Origin: an uncultured Bacilli bacterium
GTDB taxonomy: Bacteria > Bacillota_I > Bacilli_A > RF39 > UBA660
DNA: 8,501 nucleotides
Assembly: GCA_947629125.1 (NCBI GenBank)
Contig: CANRCO010000051.1
Location: forward strand, 1-8,501
Direction: 5' to 3'
In this document: positions 1-5,382 of the stretch, one piece after another
How positions within the stretch are numbered: position 1 is the stretch's first letter
Layout: each line of letters opens with the position of its first letter
Notes under the pieces: model-generated
Database searches by the model: none
What the model saw: only the letters and a program-made list of their open reading frames with translations
What the model was told of the DNA's origin: nothing
Translations under genes and position numbers: made by a program

Positions 1-34
1 CATTACATTAAAAAAGATAGAGAGGTTATATACT

Positions 35-1783
35 ATGAATCATAATACAAATCGGGGGGGGTATTTTAATAAACAAAAGTACCCGAATAAAAAATATGTA
101 ATCGGAGCAAGTATATGTTTAGTACTACTAATAGTAATTGGAGCAACATATGCTTACTGGACAACAACAAAAGTTCAAACAGATAAAAATACAATAACAA
201 CAACATGTATAAATGTTGAATATGAAACATTAAGTGAAGGAATAACTTTAGAAAAGACATTTCCAATTAGTGATGCTGATGGAAAAGCAACAACAGGATA
301 TAAATTTAAATTAACAAATAAATGTGATAGTTATGTATCATACAATGTAAATTTAGAAAGTTTAAGTGAAATAGCAGAAACACAAAGAATTAAAAGTGAA
401 TATTTAGATACAATCTTAAATGATGGAGCAGTAGTAGGATTAACAACATATAAACCAACAACAACATTAATTACAGATAAAACTTATGAAACAAGACAAT
501 TAGAAAGTGGAACATTAGGGCCAAAAGATGGTGGAAATGATTCAATCGAATATACCTTAAGAATGTGGTTAGATGAAGATACACCGGAAAGCGAAATGAA
601 CAAAAGTTATAAAAGTAAGATAAGTGTATATGGAACAGTAGTAGCACCAGAGAATGCTGTAGAAAAGATAACAAAGTTAGCTGAATCAACTCCAGTAGCT
701 GCAAGTACAGATAATACAACACAATTAGCAGTAGATGATACAGAAGACCAAAACATAAGATATATCGGATCAGACCCAGATAACTATGTAGATATCGGAA
801 ATGGAGTATATCAAACAGATATCTGGATTGGTTATAATAGTGGTGATATATATGGAGGATCCTCATATACAGTAGAATATCAATCTTATGAAGAGTGTAG
901 TGAAAATACAAAATATAATAAACAATGTACCAAACTACATAGCAAAGGAGACCCAATATTATGGCGCATCATCGGAGTAATGAATGATGGCTATACTATT
1001 AATAGTGATAATAAACCAAGATTAAAAATAATAAGAGATGAAGATATCGGAATGATGGCTTGGAATGCAAGATGTCAAATAGAAGATGAATCAGATAGTT
1101 GTTCATCTGATTATGATTATAAAAACAATTGGCAAAATGCAAGTTTAAATCAAACATTAAATAAAGCATTTTGGAATAGGGGAATAACAGATATAAGAAA
1201 TAGAGTATATAAATATACAACAGAAAATAGTTTTAAAGAGTATTGGTATAAACTAAATTTTGAAGACACAGGAATGCGAGAAATAAGTAGGAAATTATTT
1301 GACAAAGCAAAATGGAACTTAGGAGAACCAAATACTAGTAATAGTAGTGATGCAAATTATTATAATAAATTAACAGCAAAAGGATTTTATGAAGTAGAAC
1401 GAGGAAATAATGTTTATCAAGGTAATTTAGAAAGTATAGAAACAATGGTTGGCTTAATGTATCCCAGTGACTATGGATATGCAACAAGTGGTGGAAATGA
1501 AAGTACAGATAGAGAAGCATGTTTACAAACAGTTTTAAATTCATATGATTCAGATAGTGGATGTTATAAAAATGATTGGCTATACGATCCATCAGATTAT
1601 CAATGGACAATAACTCCATCAAATGATACCGATGCTATTAATGTGTTCGATAGCGGATATGTCGATAATGGCAGCGTGGACGGTTACGATTATCGGGTTC
1701 GCCCAGTCCTATATTTAAAGTCAGATGTAAAAATAGTAAGCGGTACTGGAACCAAAGAAAATCCGTATAAGCTTGCTTTATAA
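35..1783 (+). CDS. Exported surface protein with SipW-type signal, TasA/camelysin-like N-terminal part and 'VRPVLYLKS' C-terminal domain
   Basis: A 582-residue protein probably exported and displayed on the cell surface; its function is unknown. Residues 1-20 are basic and 21-41 are hydrophobic, ending in GATYAYW, as in SipW-processed signal peptides. Residues about 43-203 resemble the TasA/camelysin beta-sandwich class (ISDADGK near 78-84, YTLRMWLDE near 173-181). A Thr/Asp-rich linker (205-240) leads to a C-terminal domain opening with IRYIGSDPDNYV (241-252), containing ILWRIIGV (308-315) and MYPSDYGYATSGG (475-487), and closing with RVRPVLYLKSDVKIVSGTGT (554-573). I know this end from repeated families in uncultured gut Bacillota. 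Apart from Cys28 in the hydrophobic segment, the cysteines fall into spaced pairs (58/97, 288/298, 347/356, 496/510), fitting disulfides outside the cell. The ATG is preceded by GAGAGG at 20-25. Eight G at 54-61 lie inside codons 7-9 and make the gene a phase-variation candidate. A-ending codons (ACA, GCA, GGA, AGA) dominate, unlike its neighbours. Confidence 0.85.
   Translation: MNHNTNRGGYFNKQKYPNKKYVIGASICLVLLIVIGATYAYWTTTKVQTDKNTITTTCINVEYETLSEGITLEKTFPISDADGKATTGYKFKLTNKCDSYVSYNVNLESLSEIAETQRIKSEYLDTILNDGAVVGLTTYKPTTTLITDKTYETRQLESGTLGPKDGGNDSIEYTLRMWLDEDTPESEMNKSYKSKISVYGTVVAPENAVEKITKLAESTPVAASTDNTTQLAVDDTEDQNIRYIGSDPDNYVDIGNGVYQTDIWIGYNSGDIYGGSSYTVEYQSYEECSENTKYNKQCTKLHSKGDPILWRIIGVMNDGYTINSDNKPRLKIIRDEDIGMMAWNARCQIEDESDSCSSDYDYKNNWQNASLNQTLNKAFWNRGITDIRNRVYKYTTENSFKEYWYKLNFEDTGMREISRKLFDKAKWNLGEPNTSNSSDANYYNKLTAKGFYEVERGNNVYQGNLESIETMVGLMYPSDYGYATSGGNESTDREACLQTVLNSYDSDSGCYKNDWLYDPSDYQWTITPSNDTDAINVFDSGYVDNGSVDGYDYRVRPVLYLKSDVKIVSGTGTKENPYKLAL
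54..61 (+). repeat. Poly-G tract (8 G) inside the surface-protein gene
   Basis: Eight consecutive G lie within codons 7-9 (CGG GGG GGG) of the surface-protein gene, in very AT-rich DNA. I noticed no comparable G or C run elsewhere in the window. Adding one G brings a TAA at 67-69 into frame. Losing one G brings a TAA at 99-101 into frame, before the membrane segment is complete. Either change would switch the protein off. Homopolymeric G/C tracts early in surface genes are a known slipped-strand phase-variation device; its use here is inference. Confidence 0.85.
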
Positions 1784-1809
1784 AATTGATAAATGATTAT
1801 CAATTTTTT
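1783..1809 (+). terminator. Rho-independent terminator of the surface-protein gene
   Basis: A perfect 10-bp stem (1783-1792 with 1797-1806) has a 4-base ATGA loop and runs into a T tract ending at 1809. The left arm begins at the last base of the stop codon. It should isolate the surface-protein gene from the sporulation genes downstream. Confidence 0.85.
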
Positions 1810-1811
1810 CT

Positions 1812-1839
1812 TTGCTAAAAAATGAATGTTTGCTATAAT
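1812..1839 (+). promoter_or_regulatory. Possible sigma-A-like promoter upstream of spoIIIAH-like gene
   Basis: TTGCTA (1812-1817) and a perfect TATAAT (1834-1839) are 16 bases apart, just after the preceding terminator. Known spoIIIAH genes are driven by sporulation sigma factors, so a vegetative-type promoter here would be unexpected. The match may be a by-product of AT richness. Confidence 0.35.
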
Positions 1840-1925
1840 GATAAGCCATTTAATCTTTCTTTATAAATTAAGTATAAATTAAAAAATAATTCATATTATT
1901 AACTAGAGTTACTAGGAGGAATAAT

Positions 1926-2423
1926 ATGATTAACAAGCAAAATTTGTGGTTTTTAACTTTATTTAGTTTAATTTTAGTTTTAAGTATTTATTATTTTACT
2001 TTATCTGATGATACTTTATCAACTTTAAAAGAAGAATCAAATACTAATGAAGTTGCTAAAGTAGAAGTAGATGAAAGTGATGTTATAGCATCTTTACAAG
2101 TAGCAGATGATGAAGAAGTATTAGCTAAAATGGAAGAATATCAAAATGTTTTGTTAGATGAAAAAGCTAGCAGTGAAGAAAAAAATGATGCCTATGATTC
2201 ATTACAACAATTAAATAGTAATAAAGGTAAAGAAGAAGAAATAGAAAAAAAGATAAAAGAAAAATATAATTTAGAAAGTTTTACTAAAATTAAAGATAAT
2301 CAAATTAATGTAGTTATTGCTAGTAATGAACATAATAATGAAATTGCAAATAATATAATTAGAACTGTTCAAGAATTATTTGAAAATAAAATGTATATAA
2401 CTGTTAAATTTGAAGCTAAATAG
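1926..2423 (+). CDS. spoIIIAH: SpoIIIAH-like stage III sporulation protein
   Basis: A 165-residue single-pass membrane protein. Residues 3-26 (INKQNLWFLTLF then a hydrophobic run) match the characteristic SpoIIIAH N-terminus. An acidic, charged, probably helical stretch follows (31-112). The C-terminal part (about 113-165, FTKIKDNQINVVIAS to MYITVKFEAK) has the beta-alpha pattern of the SpoIIIAH ring-forming domain. In Bacillus, mother-cell SpoIIIAH binds forespore SpoIIQ across the intermembrane space to form the engulfment channel. This version is shorter than the roughly 218-residue Bacillus protein, mainly in the linker. In Bacillus it is the last of eight spoIIIA genes. Here no spoIIIAA-AG gene precedes it: the upstream neighbour is an unrelated surface gene with its own terminator. 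The start ATG is set by AGGAGG at 1914-1919. No terminator separates it from gerE. Confidence 0.8.
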   Translation: MINKQNLWFLTLFSLILVLSIYYFTLSDDTLSTLKEESNTNEVAKVEVDESDVIASLQVADDEEVLAKMEEYQNVLLDEKASSEEKNDAYDSLQQLNSNKGKEEEIEKKIKEKYNLESFTKIKDNQINVVIASNEHNNEIANNIIRTVQELFENKMYITVKFEAK

Positions 2424-2430
2424 ATTACAA

Positions 2431-2502
2431 CCCTCACTTTATTGATTTTTCTTCATAATATAAAATGAATAAGTAATTTATATTAAAGTTTGAAAGTGAG
2501 GG
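2431..2502 (+). repeat. 10-bp inverted repeat spanning the gerE leader and its ribosome-binding site
   Basis: CCCTCACTTT (2431-2440) and AAAGTGAGGG (2493-2502) are perfect inverted copies 52 bases apart. The right arm contains the GAGG/GGAG ribosome-binding purines of gerE, and the left arm contains the AC of the sigma-K-like -35. An inner 8-bp AT-only pairing (2457-2464 with 2477-2484) could bring the arms together. In RNA it would hide the ribosome-binding site; in DNA it could be an operator. No T run follows, so it is not a terminator. Confidence 0.7.
2436..2462 (+). promoter_or_regulatory. Sigma-K-like promoter of gerE
   Basis: AC at 2436-2437 and CATAATATA at 2454-2462 are 16 bases apart, a full match to the Bacillus sigma-K consensus (AC, 16-17 bases, CATANNNTA). 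gerE is a classic sigma-K gene in Bacillus, so position and partner agree. Transcription would start near 2469, downstream of the left arm of the surrounding inverted repeat. Short elements in AT-rich DNA can match by chance. Confidence 0.6.
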
Positions 2503-2509
2503 AGTAATT

Positions 2510-2716
2510 ATGAAAAGTACTATCTTAACTAATCGCGAAAGAGAAGTTTTTGAACTCTTAGTTTTGAATAAATCTACTAAAGAAATTGCTAACTTTTTAG
2601 ATATAAGTGAAAAAACTGTTCGTAATCATATATCTAATGTTATGCAAAAATTAGGTGTTAAAGGTCGAGCTCAAGCAGTAGTTGAACTACTAAAATTAGG
2701 AGAATTAAGTATATAA
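2510..2716 (+). CDS. gerE: GerE, late mother-cell sporulation transcription regulator
   Basis: A 68-residue DNA-binding protein consisting of little more than a LuxR-type helix-turn-helix, close in size to Bacillus GerE (74 residues). Residues 7-66 follow GerE nearly word for word: LTNREREVFELLV, then STKEIANFLDISEKTVRNHI (recognition helix about 35-46), then MQKLGVKGRAQAVVELLKLGEL. In Bacillus, GerE acts with sigma-K in the mother cell to switch on late coat genes and repress others. The start ATG is preceded by GAGGGAG at 2498-2504. Expression is probably from the sigma-K-like promoter just upstream, with possible translational control by the inverted repeat. A strong terminator follows. 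The identification is among the surest in the window. Confidence 0.93.
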   Translation: MKSTILTNREREVFELLVLNKSTKEIANFLDISEKTVRNHISNVMQKLGVKGRAQAVVELLKLGELSI

Positions 2717-2721
2717 AAATT

Positions 2722-2743
2722 AAGCAATTTTTGCTTTTTTTTT
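2722..2743 (+). terminator. Rho-independent terminator after gerE
   Basis: A 6-bp stem, AAGCAA (2722-2727) with TTGCTT (2731-2736), has a TTT loop and is followed by an unbroken T run to 2743. It lies six bases after the gerE stop codon. Confidence 0.9.
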
Positions 2744-2788
2744 GTATATAAAAAAATATCTTAAATATAATTAAATAGGTGATTTAAA

Positions 2789-3730
2789 TTGATAAAAAAA
2801 ACTATTACACGCCGTATCATTGTAGCATCTTTAGCTTTATTCGTTTTATTAATTTTATATTGTTTTCCAACTAAAGAAGAACAAGATATTAACGAACAAA
2901 TAGATTATATTGAAGTTGAAGGTCAACCTATATTTTTTATCGATAGTAATAATTACGTAGCTCGGACTAATATTGTTATAGAAAAAGAAAGTGACTTAAT
3001 TAAAAAAGCTCAAAATATTTTAGAATCTTTAACTATTAATTCTAAAAAGAAAGATTATATTCCTAATGGTTTTAAAGCTATTATACCTGAAAATACTAAA
3101 ATAAATAGTTTGACTATTGAAAAAGGTTTATTAAAGGTTGATTTTTCTAAAGAATTATTAAATATTAGTCGAGATAATGAAGAAAAACTAATTGAATCAA
3201 TCATATATTCTTTAACGGAATTAAAAGATGTTGAACAAATAATGATTTTTATTGAAGGCAAAAATTTATTAGAATTACCTAATAGTAAAAAGAAATTACC
3301 CCATGTTTTAGACCGTAGTTATGGTATTAATAAAGTTGTGGATATTGATAAGTTAGAAAATTCGACAAAAACAACTATATATTATATTGCTAAAAATGGT
3401 GATAATTATTATAATGTACCAGTTACTTTATTAAATAATAATCAAAATGAAAAAATAGAAATAGTTATTAATGAATTAAAAAGTAATAGTTTAAGTGAAC
3501 CAAATTTAATTAGTTATTTGACGGCGAGTAGTGAATTACTTAATTATGAAATATTAGAAAATGAGGTTAAATTGAGTTTTAATAATGCTATATTAGATGA
3601 TTTAAATAATGAAAAAATATTAGAAGAAGTAAAATATTCAATAGCTTTATCTTTAAAAGATAATTATGGTGTTAAAAATGTCTCTTTAATTGTTAATGAT
3701 AAATTATTAAGTGATGTAAAATTTGCTTAA
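2789..3730 (+). CDS. gerM: GerM-like spore protein with two GerMN domains
   Basis: A 313-residue membrane-anchored protein. A basic start (KKTITRR) and a hydrophobic segment at about 9-25 anchor it. There is a Cys at 25, but ILYC is not a good lipobox, so a lipoprotein is doubtful. Residues about 35-165 form a clear GerMN domain: AQNILESL, AIIPENTKINSLTIEKGLLK, VDFSKE, then DVEQIMIFIEGK. Residues about 190-313 form a second, more diverged copy (TTIYYIAKNGD, VKLSFNNAI, VKNVSLIVND). The two-domain layout matches Bacillus GerM, a mother-cell membrane protein needed for SpoIIQ localisation and germination. SpoIIQ is also the partner of SpoIIIAH, encoded two genes upstream. The TTG start is decided by AGGTG at 2777-2781, seven bases before it; no other in-frame start exists until deep in the first domain. 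Downstream the tRNA-Arg promoter follows with no terminator. Confidence 0.82.
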   Translation: MIKKTITRRIIVASLALFVLLILYCFPTKEEQDINEQIDYIEVEGQPIFFIDSNNYVARTNIVIEKESDLIKKAQNILESLTINSKKKDYIPNGFKAIIPENTKINSLTIEKGLLKVDFSKELLNISRDNEEKLIESIIYSLTELKDVEQIMIFIEGKNLLELPNSKKKLPHVLDRSYGINKVVDIDKLENSTKTTIYYIAKNGDNYYNVPVTLLNNNQNEKIEIVINELKSNSLSEPNLISYLTASSELLNYEILENEVKLSFNNAILDDLNNEKILEEVKYSIALSLKDNYGVKNVSLIVNDKLLSDVKFA

Positions 3731-3738
3731 ATTAAGAC

Positions 3739-3767
3739 TTGCATATTTTCTAGTAATAAGATATAAT
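3739..3767 (+). promoter_or_regulatory. Sigma-A promoter of tRNA-Arg
   Basis: TTGCAT (3739-3744) and TATAAT (3762-3767) are exactly 17 bases apart. Transcription would begin a few bases before the mature tRNA 5' end at 3782. Confidence 0.85.
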
Positions 3768-3781
3768 TTTCATTAGTTGAT

Positions 3782-3858
3782 GTCCTAGTAGCTCAGCTGG
3801 ATAGAGCATACGCCTTCTAAGCGTACGGTCGCAGGTTCGAATCCTGCCTGGGACACCA
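3782..3858 (+). tRNA. tRNA-Arg (anticodon UCU)
   Basis: A complete 77-base cloverleaf with CCA encoded at 3856-3858. The acceptor GTCCTAG (3782-3788) pairs with CTGGGAC (3848-3854), with one T-G wobble. The anticodon stem TACGC/GCGTA encloses CTTCTAA, with TCT at 3816-3818. The T arm is GCAGG-TTCGAAT-CCTGC. It reads AGA and AGG, and AGA is frequent in the genes here. Confidence 0.97.
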
Positions 3859-3870
3859 ATTAATGAATTT

Positions 3871-3896
3871 AAGTCTTTTATAGGCTTTTTTCTTTT
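3871..3896 (+). terminator. Probable weak terminator after tRNA-Arg
   Basis: AAGTC (3871-3875) pairs with GGCTT (3883-3887), including one G-T pair, around a 7-base loop. A T-rich run to 3896 follows. The stem is short, so termination may be partial. Confidence 0.45.
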
Positions 3897-3908
3897 GCAA
3901 TTAAATTC

Positions 3909-3937
3909 TTTACAAAGTTTTAATTATTTACTATAAT
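3909..3937 (+). promoter_or_regulatory. Sigma-A promoter of the dCMP deaminase gene
   Basis: TTTACA (3909-3914) and TATAAT (3932-3937) are 17 bases apart, about 30 bases before the deaminase start codon. Five of six -35 bases and all -10 bases match consensus. Confidence 0.75.
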
Positions 3938-3968
3938 AATATATCAAGAAATTGCTATTAGAAAGTAA

Positions 3969-4529
3969 ATGATTTATATGGCAGGTAAAAATTTAGAATA
4001 TATTTCTTGGGATGAATATTTTATGATGAGTGCTTTATTATCTTCTCTTAGAAGTAAAGACCCACATAATCAAGTTGGAGCATGTATTGTTAAAAATAAT
4101 CGTATTCTAGCTAGTGGTTATAATGGTGCACCTAAAGGCTTTAACGATGATGATTTTCCTTGGGATAGTGTAGGTGAAGCTAAAGGTAATTTATTGGAAA
4201 TTAAAAATACATTTGTCATTCATGCTGAACAAAATACAATTGATAATTTTCGAGGAGATAAAAAAGACTTAGAAAATTCTACTTTATATGTTACTTGGTT
4301 TCCTTGTAATGAATGTGCTAAAAGAATTGTGCAAAATGGTATAAAAAAAGTTGTTTATGCCCGAATGTATTCTGACCCTTCCATTGTTGAAGCAACTAAA
4401 TTAATATTTTTAAAAGCTGGAGTAGAATTAGTAGAATATAAATGTGGAATTACTAAAGAAGAATTAGATAACTCTCAAGGAGAATTACGCAAGTTATGTC
4501 GTAAATTTGCAACTCATAATAAAGGTTAA
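3969..4529 (+). CDS. comEB: dCMP deaminase (ComEB family)
   Basis: A cytosolic zinc enzyme converting dCMP to dUMP, the precursor of dTMP. The 186-residue length and layout fit the bacterial dCMP deaminase/ComEB family: YISWDEYFMM (11-20), SKDPHNQVGACIV (29-41), then the zinc site HAE (His85, catalytic Glu87) and PCNEC (Cys113, Cys116). All catalytic and metal residues are present. The region between the two halves (GFNDDDFPWDS, 57-67) is the loop usual for dCMP-specific members rather than cytidine deaminases. Two starts are possible: ATG at 3969, only three bases from the weak AGAAAG, and ATG at 3978 (MAGKNLEYISW), which lines up better with family N-termini. The gene has its own promoter and a terminator overlapping its stop. 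In Bacillus, comEB sits in the competence operon; here it stands alone next to a tRNA. Confidence 0.92.
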   Translation: MIYMAGKNLEYISWDEYFMMSALLSSLRSKDPHNQVGACIVKNNRILASGYNGAPKGFNDDDFPWDSVGEAKGNLLEIKNTFVIHAEQNTIDNFRGDKKDLENSTLYVTWFPCNECAKRIVQNGIKKVVYARMYSDPSIVEATKLIFLKAGVELVEYKCGITKEELDNSQGELRKLCRKFATHNKG

Positions 4530-4549
4530 TTAAATCTTTATTTTTTTTT
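4518..4549 (+). terminator. Probable terminator overlapping the dCMP deaminase stop
   Basis: AATAAAGG (4518-4525) pairs with TCTTTATT (4535-4542), with one G-T pair, around a 9-base loop that contains the TAA stop at 4527-4529. Nine T follow (4541-4549). The stem is AT-rich, so strength is uncertain. Confidence 0.55.
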
Positions 4550-4559
4550 AAAATAATCT

Positions 4560-4565
4560 TATAAT
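4560..4565 (+). promoter_or_regulatory. Possible -10 box upstream of the DUF1003 gene
   Basis: A perfect TATAAT lies 21 bases before the DUF1003 start codon, just after the preceding terminator. No convincing -35 is found at 16-18 bases, so this is a weak promoter call supported mainly by context. Confidence 0.35.
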
Positions 4566-4586
4566 AAATAAGAAGGATATGATATT

Positions 4587-5093
4587 ATGAAAGAAATAAA
4601 TAAAAGTGCAATAGTTAAGATGCTTTTAAATCAAGATATAGATAAAAAAAGTGAAGAAGAACTTTTAGATATGTTAGTTGATAATCCAATTAGTGTAGAT
4701 GTTGATAAAATGGAAGAGGAGAGCATGACTTTTGGTGATAAAGTTGCAGATAAGTTAACTGAAATTGCCGGAAGTTGGGGTTTTATCATTGGCTTTTCCT
4801 TATTTTTAATAGGATGGATTATTTTAAATGGCATAATTTTAGTTCATGCAATTGACCCATTTCCTTTTATATTATTAAATTTAGTTTTATCTTGTGTTGC
4901 TGCTTTACAAGCTCCAATTATTATGATGAGTCAAAATCGTCAAGCAAAAAAAGATAGTTTAAGAAACAAAAATGACTATAAAACAGATTTAAAAACAGAA
5001 TTAATTATTGAAGAATTACATGATAAAATTGATGAAATATTAGCTCGCCAAAAGAAAATTGAAAAAACTATAGAAACTTTAAAAAACAAATAA
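4587..5093 (+). CDS. DUF1003 family membrane protein
   Basis: A 168-residue inner-membrane protein of the DUF1003 family, whose function is not established. A charged N-terminal segment (1-48) leads to the family core: TFGDKVADKLTEIAGSWGFI (48-67), first membrane helix about 64-85, a short loop with HAIDPFPF (87-94), and second helix about 94-114 ending LQAPIIMMSQNRQ. Both ends should face the cytosol. The tail (117-168) is highly charged (DYKTDLKTELIIEELHDKID, then basic residues) and probably forms a coiled coil. AGAAGGA at 4571-4577 sets the ATG. A terminator lies upstream and a tRNA promoter downstream, so it is probably transcribed alone. Confidence 0.85.
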   Translation: MKEINKSAIVKMLLNQDIDKKSEEELLDMLVDNPISVDVDKMEEESMTFGDKVADKLTEIAGSWGFIIGFSLFLIGWIILNGIILVHAIDPFPFILLNLVLSCVAALQAPIIMMSQNRQAKKDSLRNKNDYKTDLKTELIIEELHDKIDEILARQKKIEKTIETLKNK

Positions 5094-5097
5094 CTTA

Positions 5098-5106
5098 TGA
5101 TATAAT
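5098..5106 (+). promoter_or_regulatory. Extended -10 promoter of tRNA-Thr
   Basis: TGATATAAT (5098-5106) is an extended -10 element (TGN plus TATAAT). The -35 region is poor, as often accepted with an extended -10. It begins four bases after the DUF1003 stop and would start transcription at about the tRNA 5' end (5115). Confidence 0.6.
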
Positions 5107-5114
5107 TTCTATAG

Positions 5115-5188
5115 GCCGACATAGTATAATGATAGAACAAATCACTCGTAATGATTAGATGTAAGTTTGATTCTTACTGTCGGCACCA
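5115..5188 (+). tRNA. tRNA-Thr (anticodon CGU), structurally divergent
   Basis: A 74-base cloverleaf with CCA encoded at 5186-5188. The acceptor GCCGACA (5115-5121) pairs perfectly with TGTCGGC (5178-5184). The anticodon stem AATCA/TGATT encloses CTCGTAA, with CGT at 5147-5149, reading ACG. The first acceptor pairs (G1-C72, C2-G71) suit threonine. The T stem GTAAG/CTTAC is perfect. Oddities are a D stem GTAT/GAAC with an A-A mismatch and a T-G pair, D-loop G19 replaced by A, and T-loop C56 replaced by T. The last two still form a Watson-Crick pair. It may be functional or decaying: a UGU threonine tRNA elsewhere could read ACG. Confidence 0.85.
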
Positions 5189-5314
5189 TTAAAGTATGAA
5201 ACTTGCAAAAAAATCCATATTGTGAAAATATGTATTTAGCAAGAAATTTGCATAAAATAAAAAAGGGAACATTCAGTTTTTCCGAGTTGAATGTCTACTA
5301 ACTATATTGTGTTA
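5189..5314 (+). other. Structured untranslated leader between tRNA-Thr and the phosphatase gene
   Basis: No gene fits here, but several pairings do. CATATT (5216-5221) pairs with AATATG (5227-5232). CTTGC (5202-5206) can pair with GCAAG (5239-5243), while the overlapping TGCAAA (5204-5209) can instead pair with TTTGCA (5247-5252). ACATTCA (5269-5275) pairs with TGAATGT (5288-5294). GTCTA (5293-5297) can pair with TAGAC (5313-5317), which takes part of the terminator that follows. I do not recognise a known riboswitch or T-box. Confidence 0.4.
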
Positions 5315-5346
5315 GACACTATTTTAGCAAAAGAGTGTCATTTTTT
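5315..5346 (+). terminator. Terminator or attenuator upstream of the phosphatase gene
   Basis: GACACT (5315-5320) pairs with AGTGTC (5334-5339). An A-G mismatch follows, then TTTT/AAAA inner pairs around AGC. Six T follow at 5341-5346. It ends the tRNA-Thr transcript and lies 36 bases before the phosphatase start. Since I see no good promoter between it and the gene, it may act as a conditional terminator. Confidence 0.8.
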
Positions 5347-5382
5347 ATAACTACTATCATAATGATAAGGAGACTAACTATA

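Noticed and set aside
66..1622. Several minus-strand open frames across the surface-protein gene
   Set aside because: They lack ribosome-binding sites, encode Leu/Tyr/His-rich sequences of the kind produced by reading AT-rich genes backwards, and lie opposite a well-supported gene.
1874..1899. Sigma-E-like boxes before spoIIIAH (ATA-15-CATATTAT), with a similar ATA-15-AATATAAT before gerM (2746-2771)
   Set aside because: Biologically plausible and similarly spaced, but too degenerate to separate from chance in such AT-rich gaps.
5189..5346. T-box or known metabolite riboswitch
   Set aside because: No T-box consensus (AGGGTGGNACCGCG) is present, the gene downstream is not an amino-acid gene, and no other known aptamer core was recognised.
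5335..5382. Upstream GTG start for the phosphatase, adding 16 residues
   Set aside because: The GTG lies inside the terminator stem, has no ribosome-binding site, and the added residues match nothing. AAGGAG ten bases before the ATG at 5383 decides the start.
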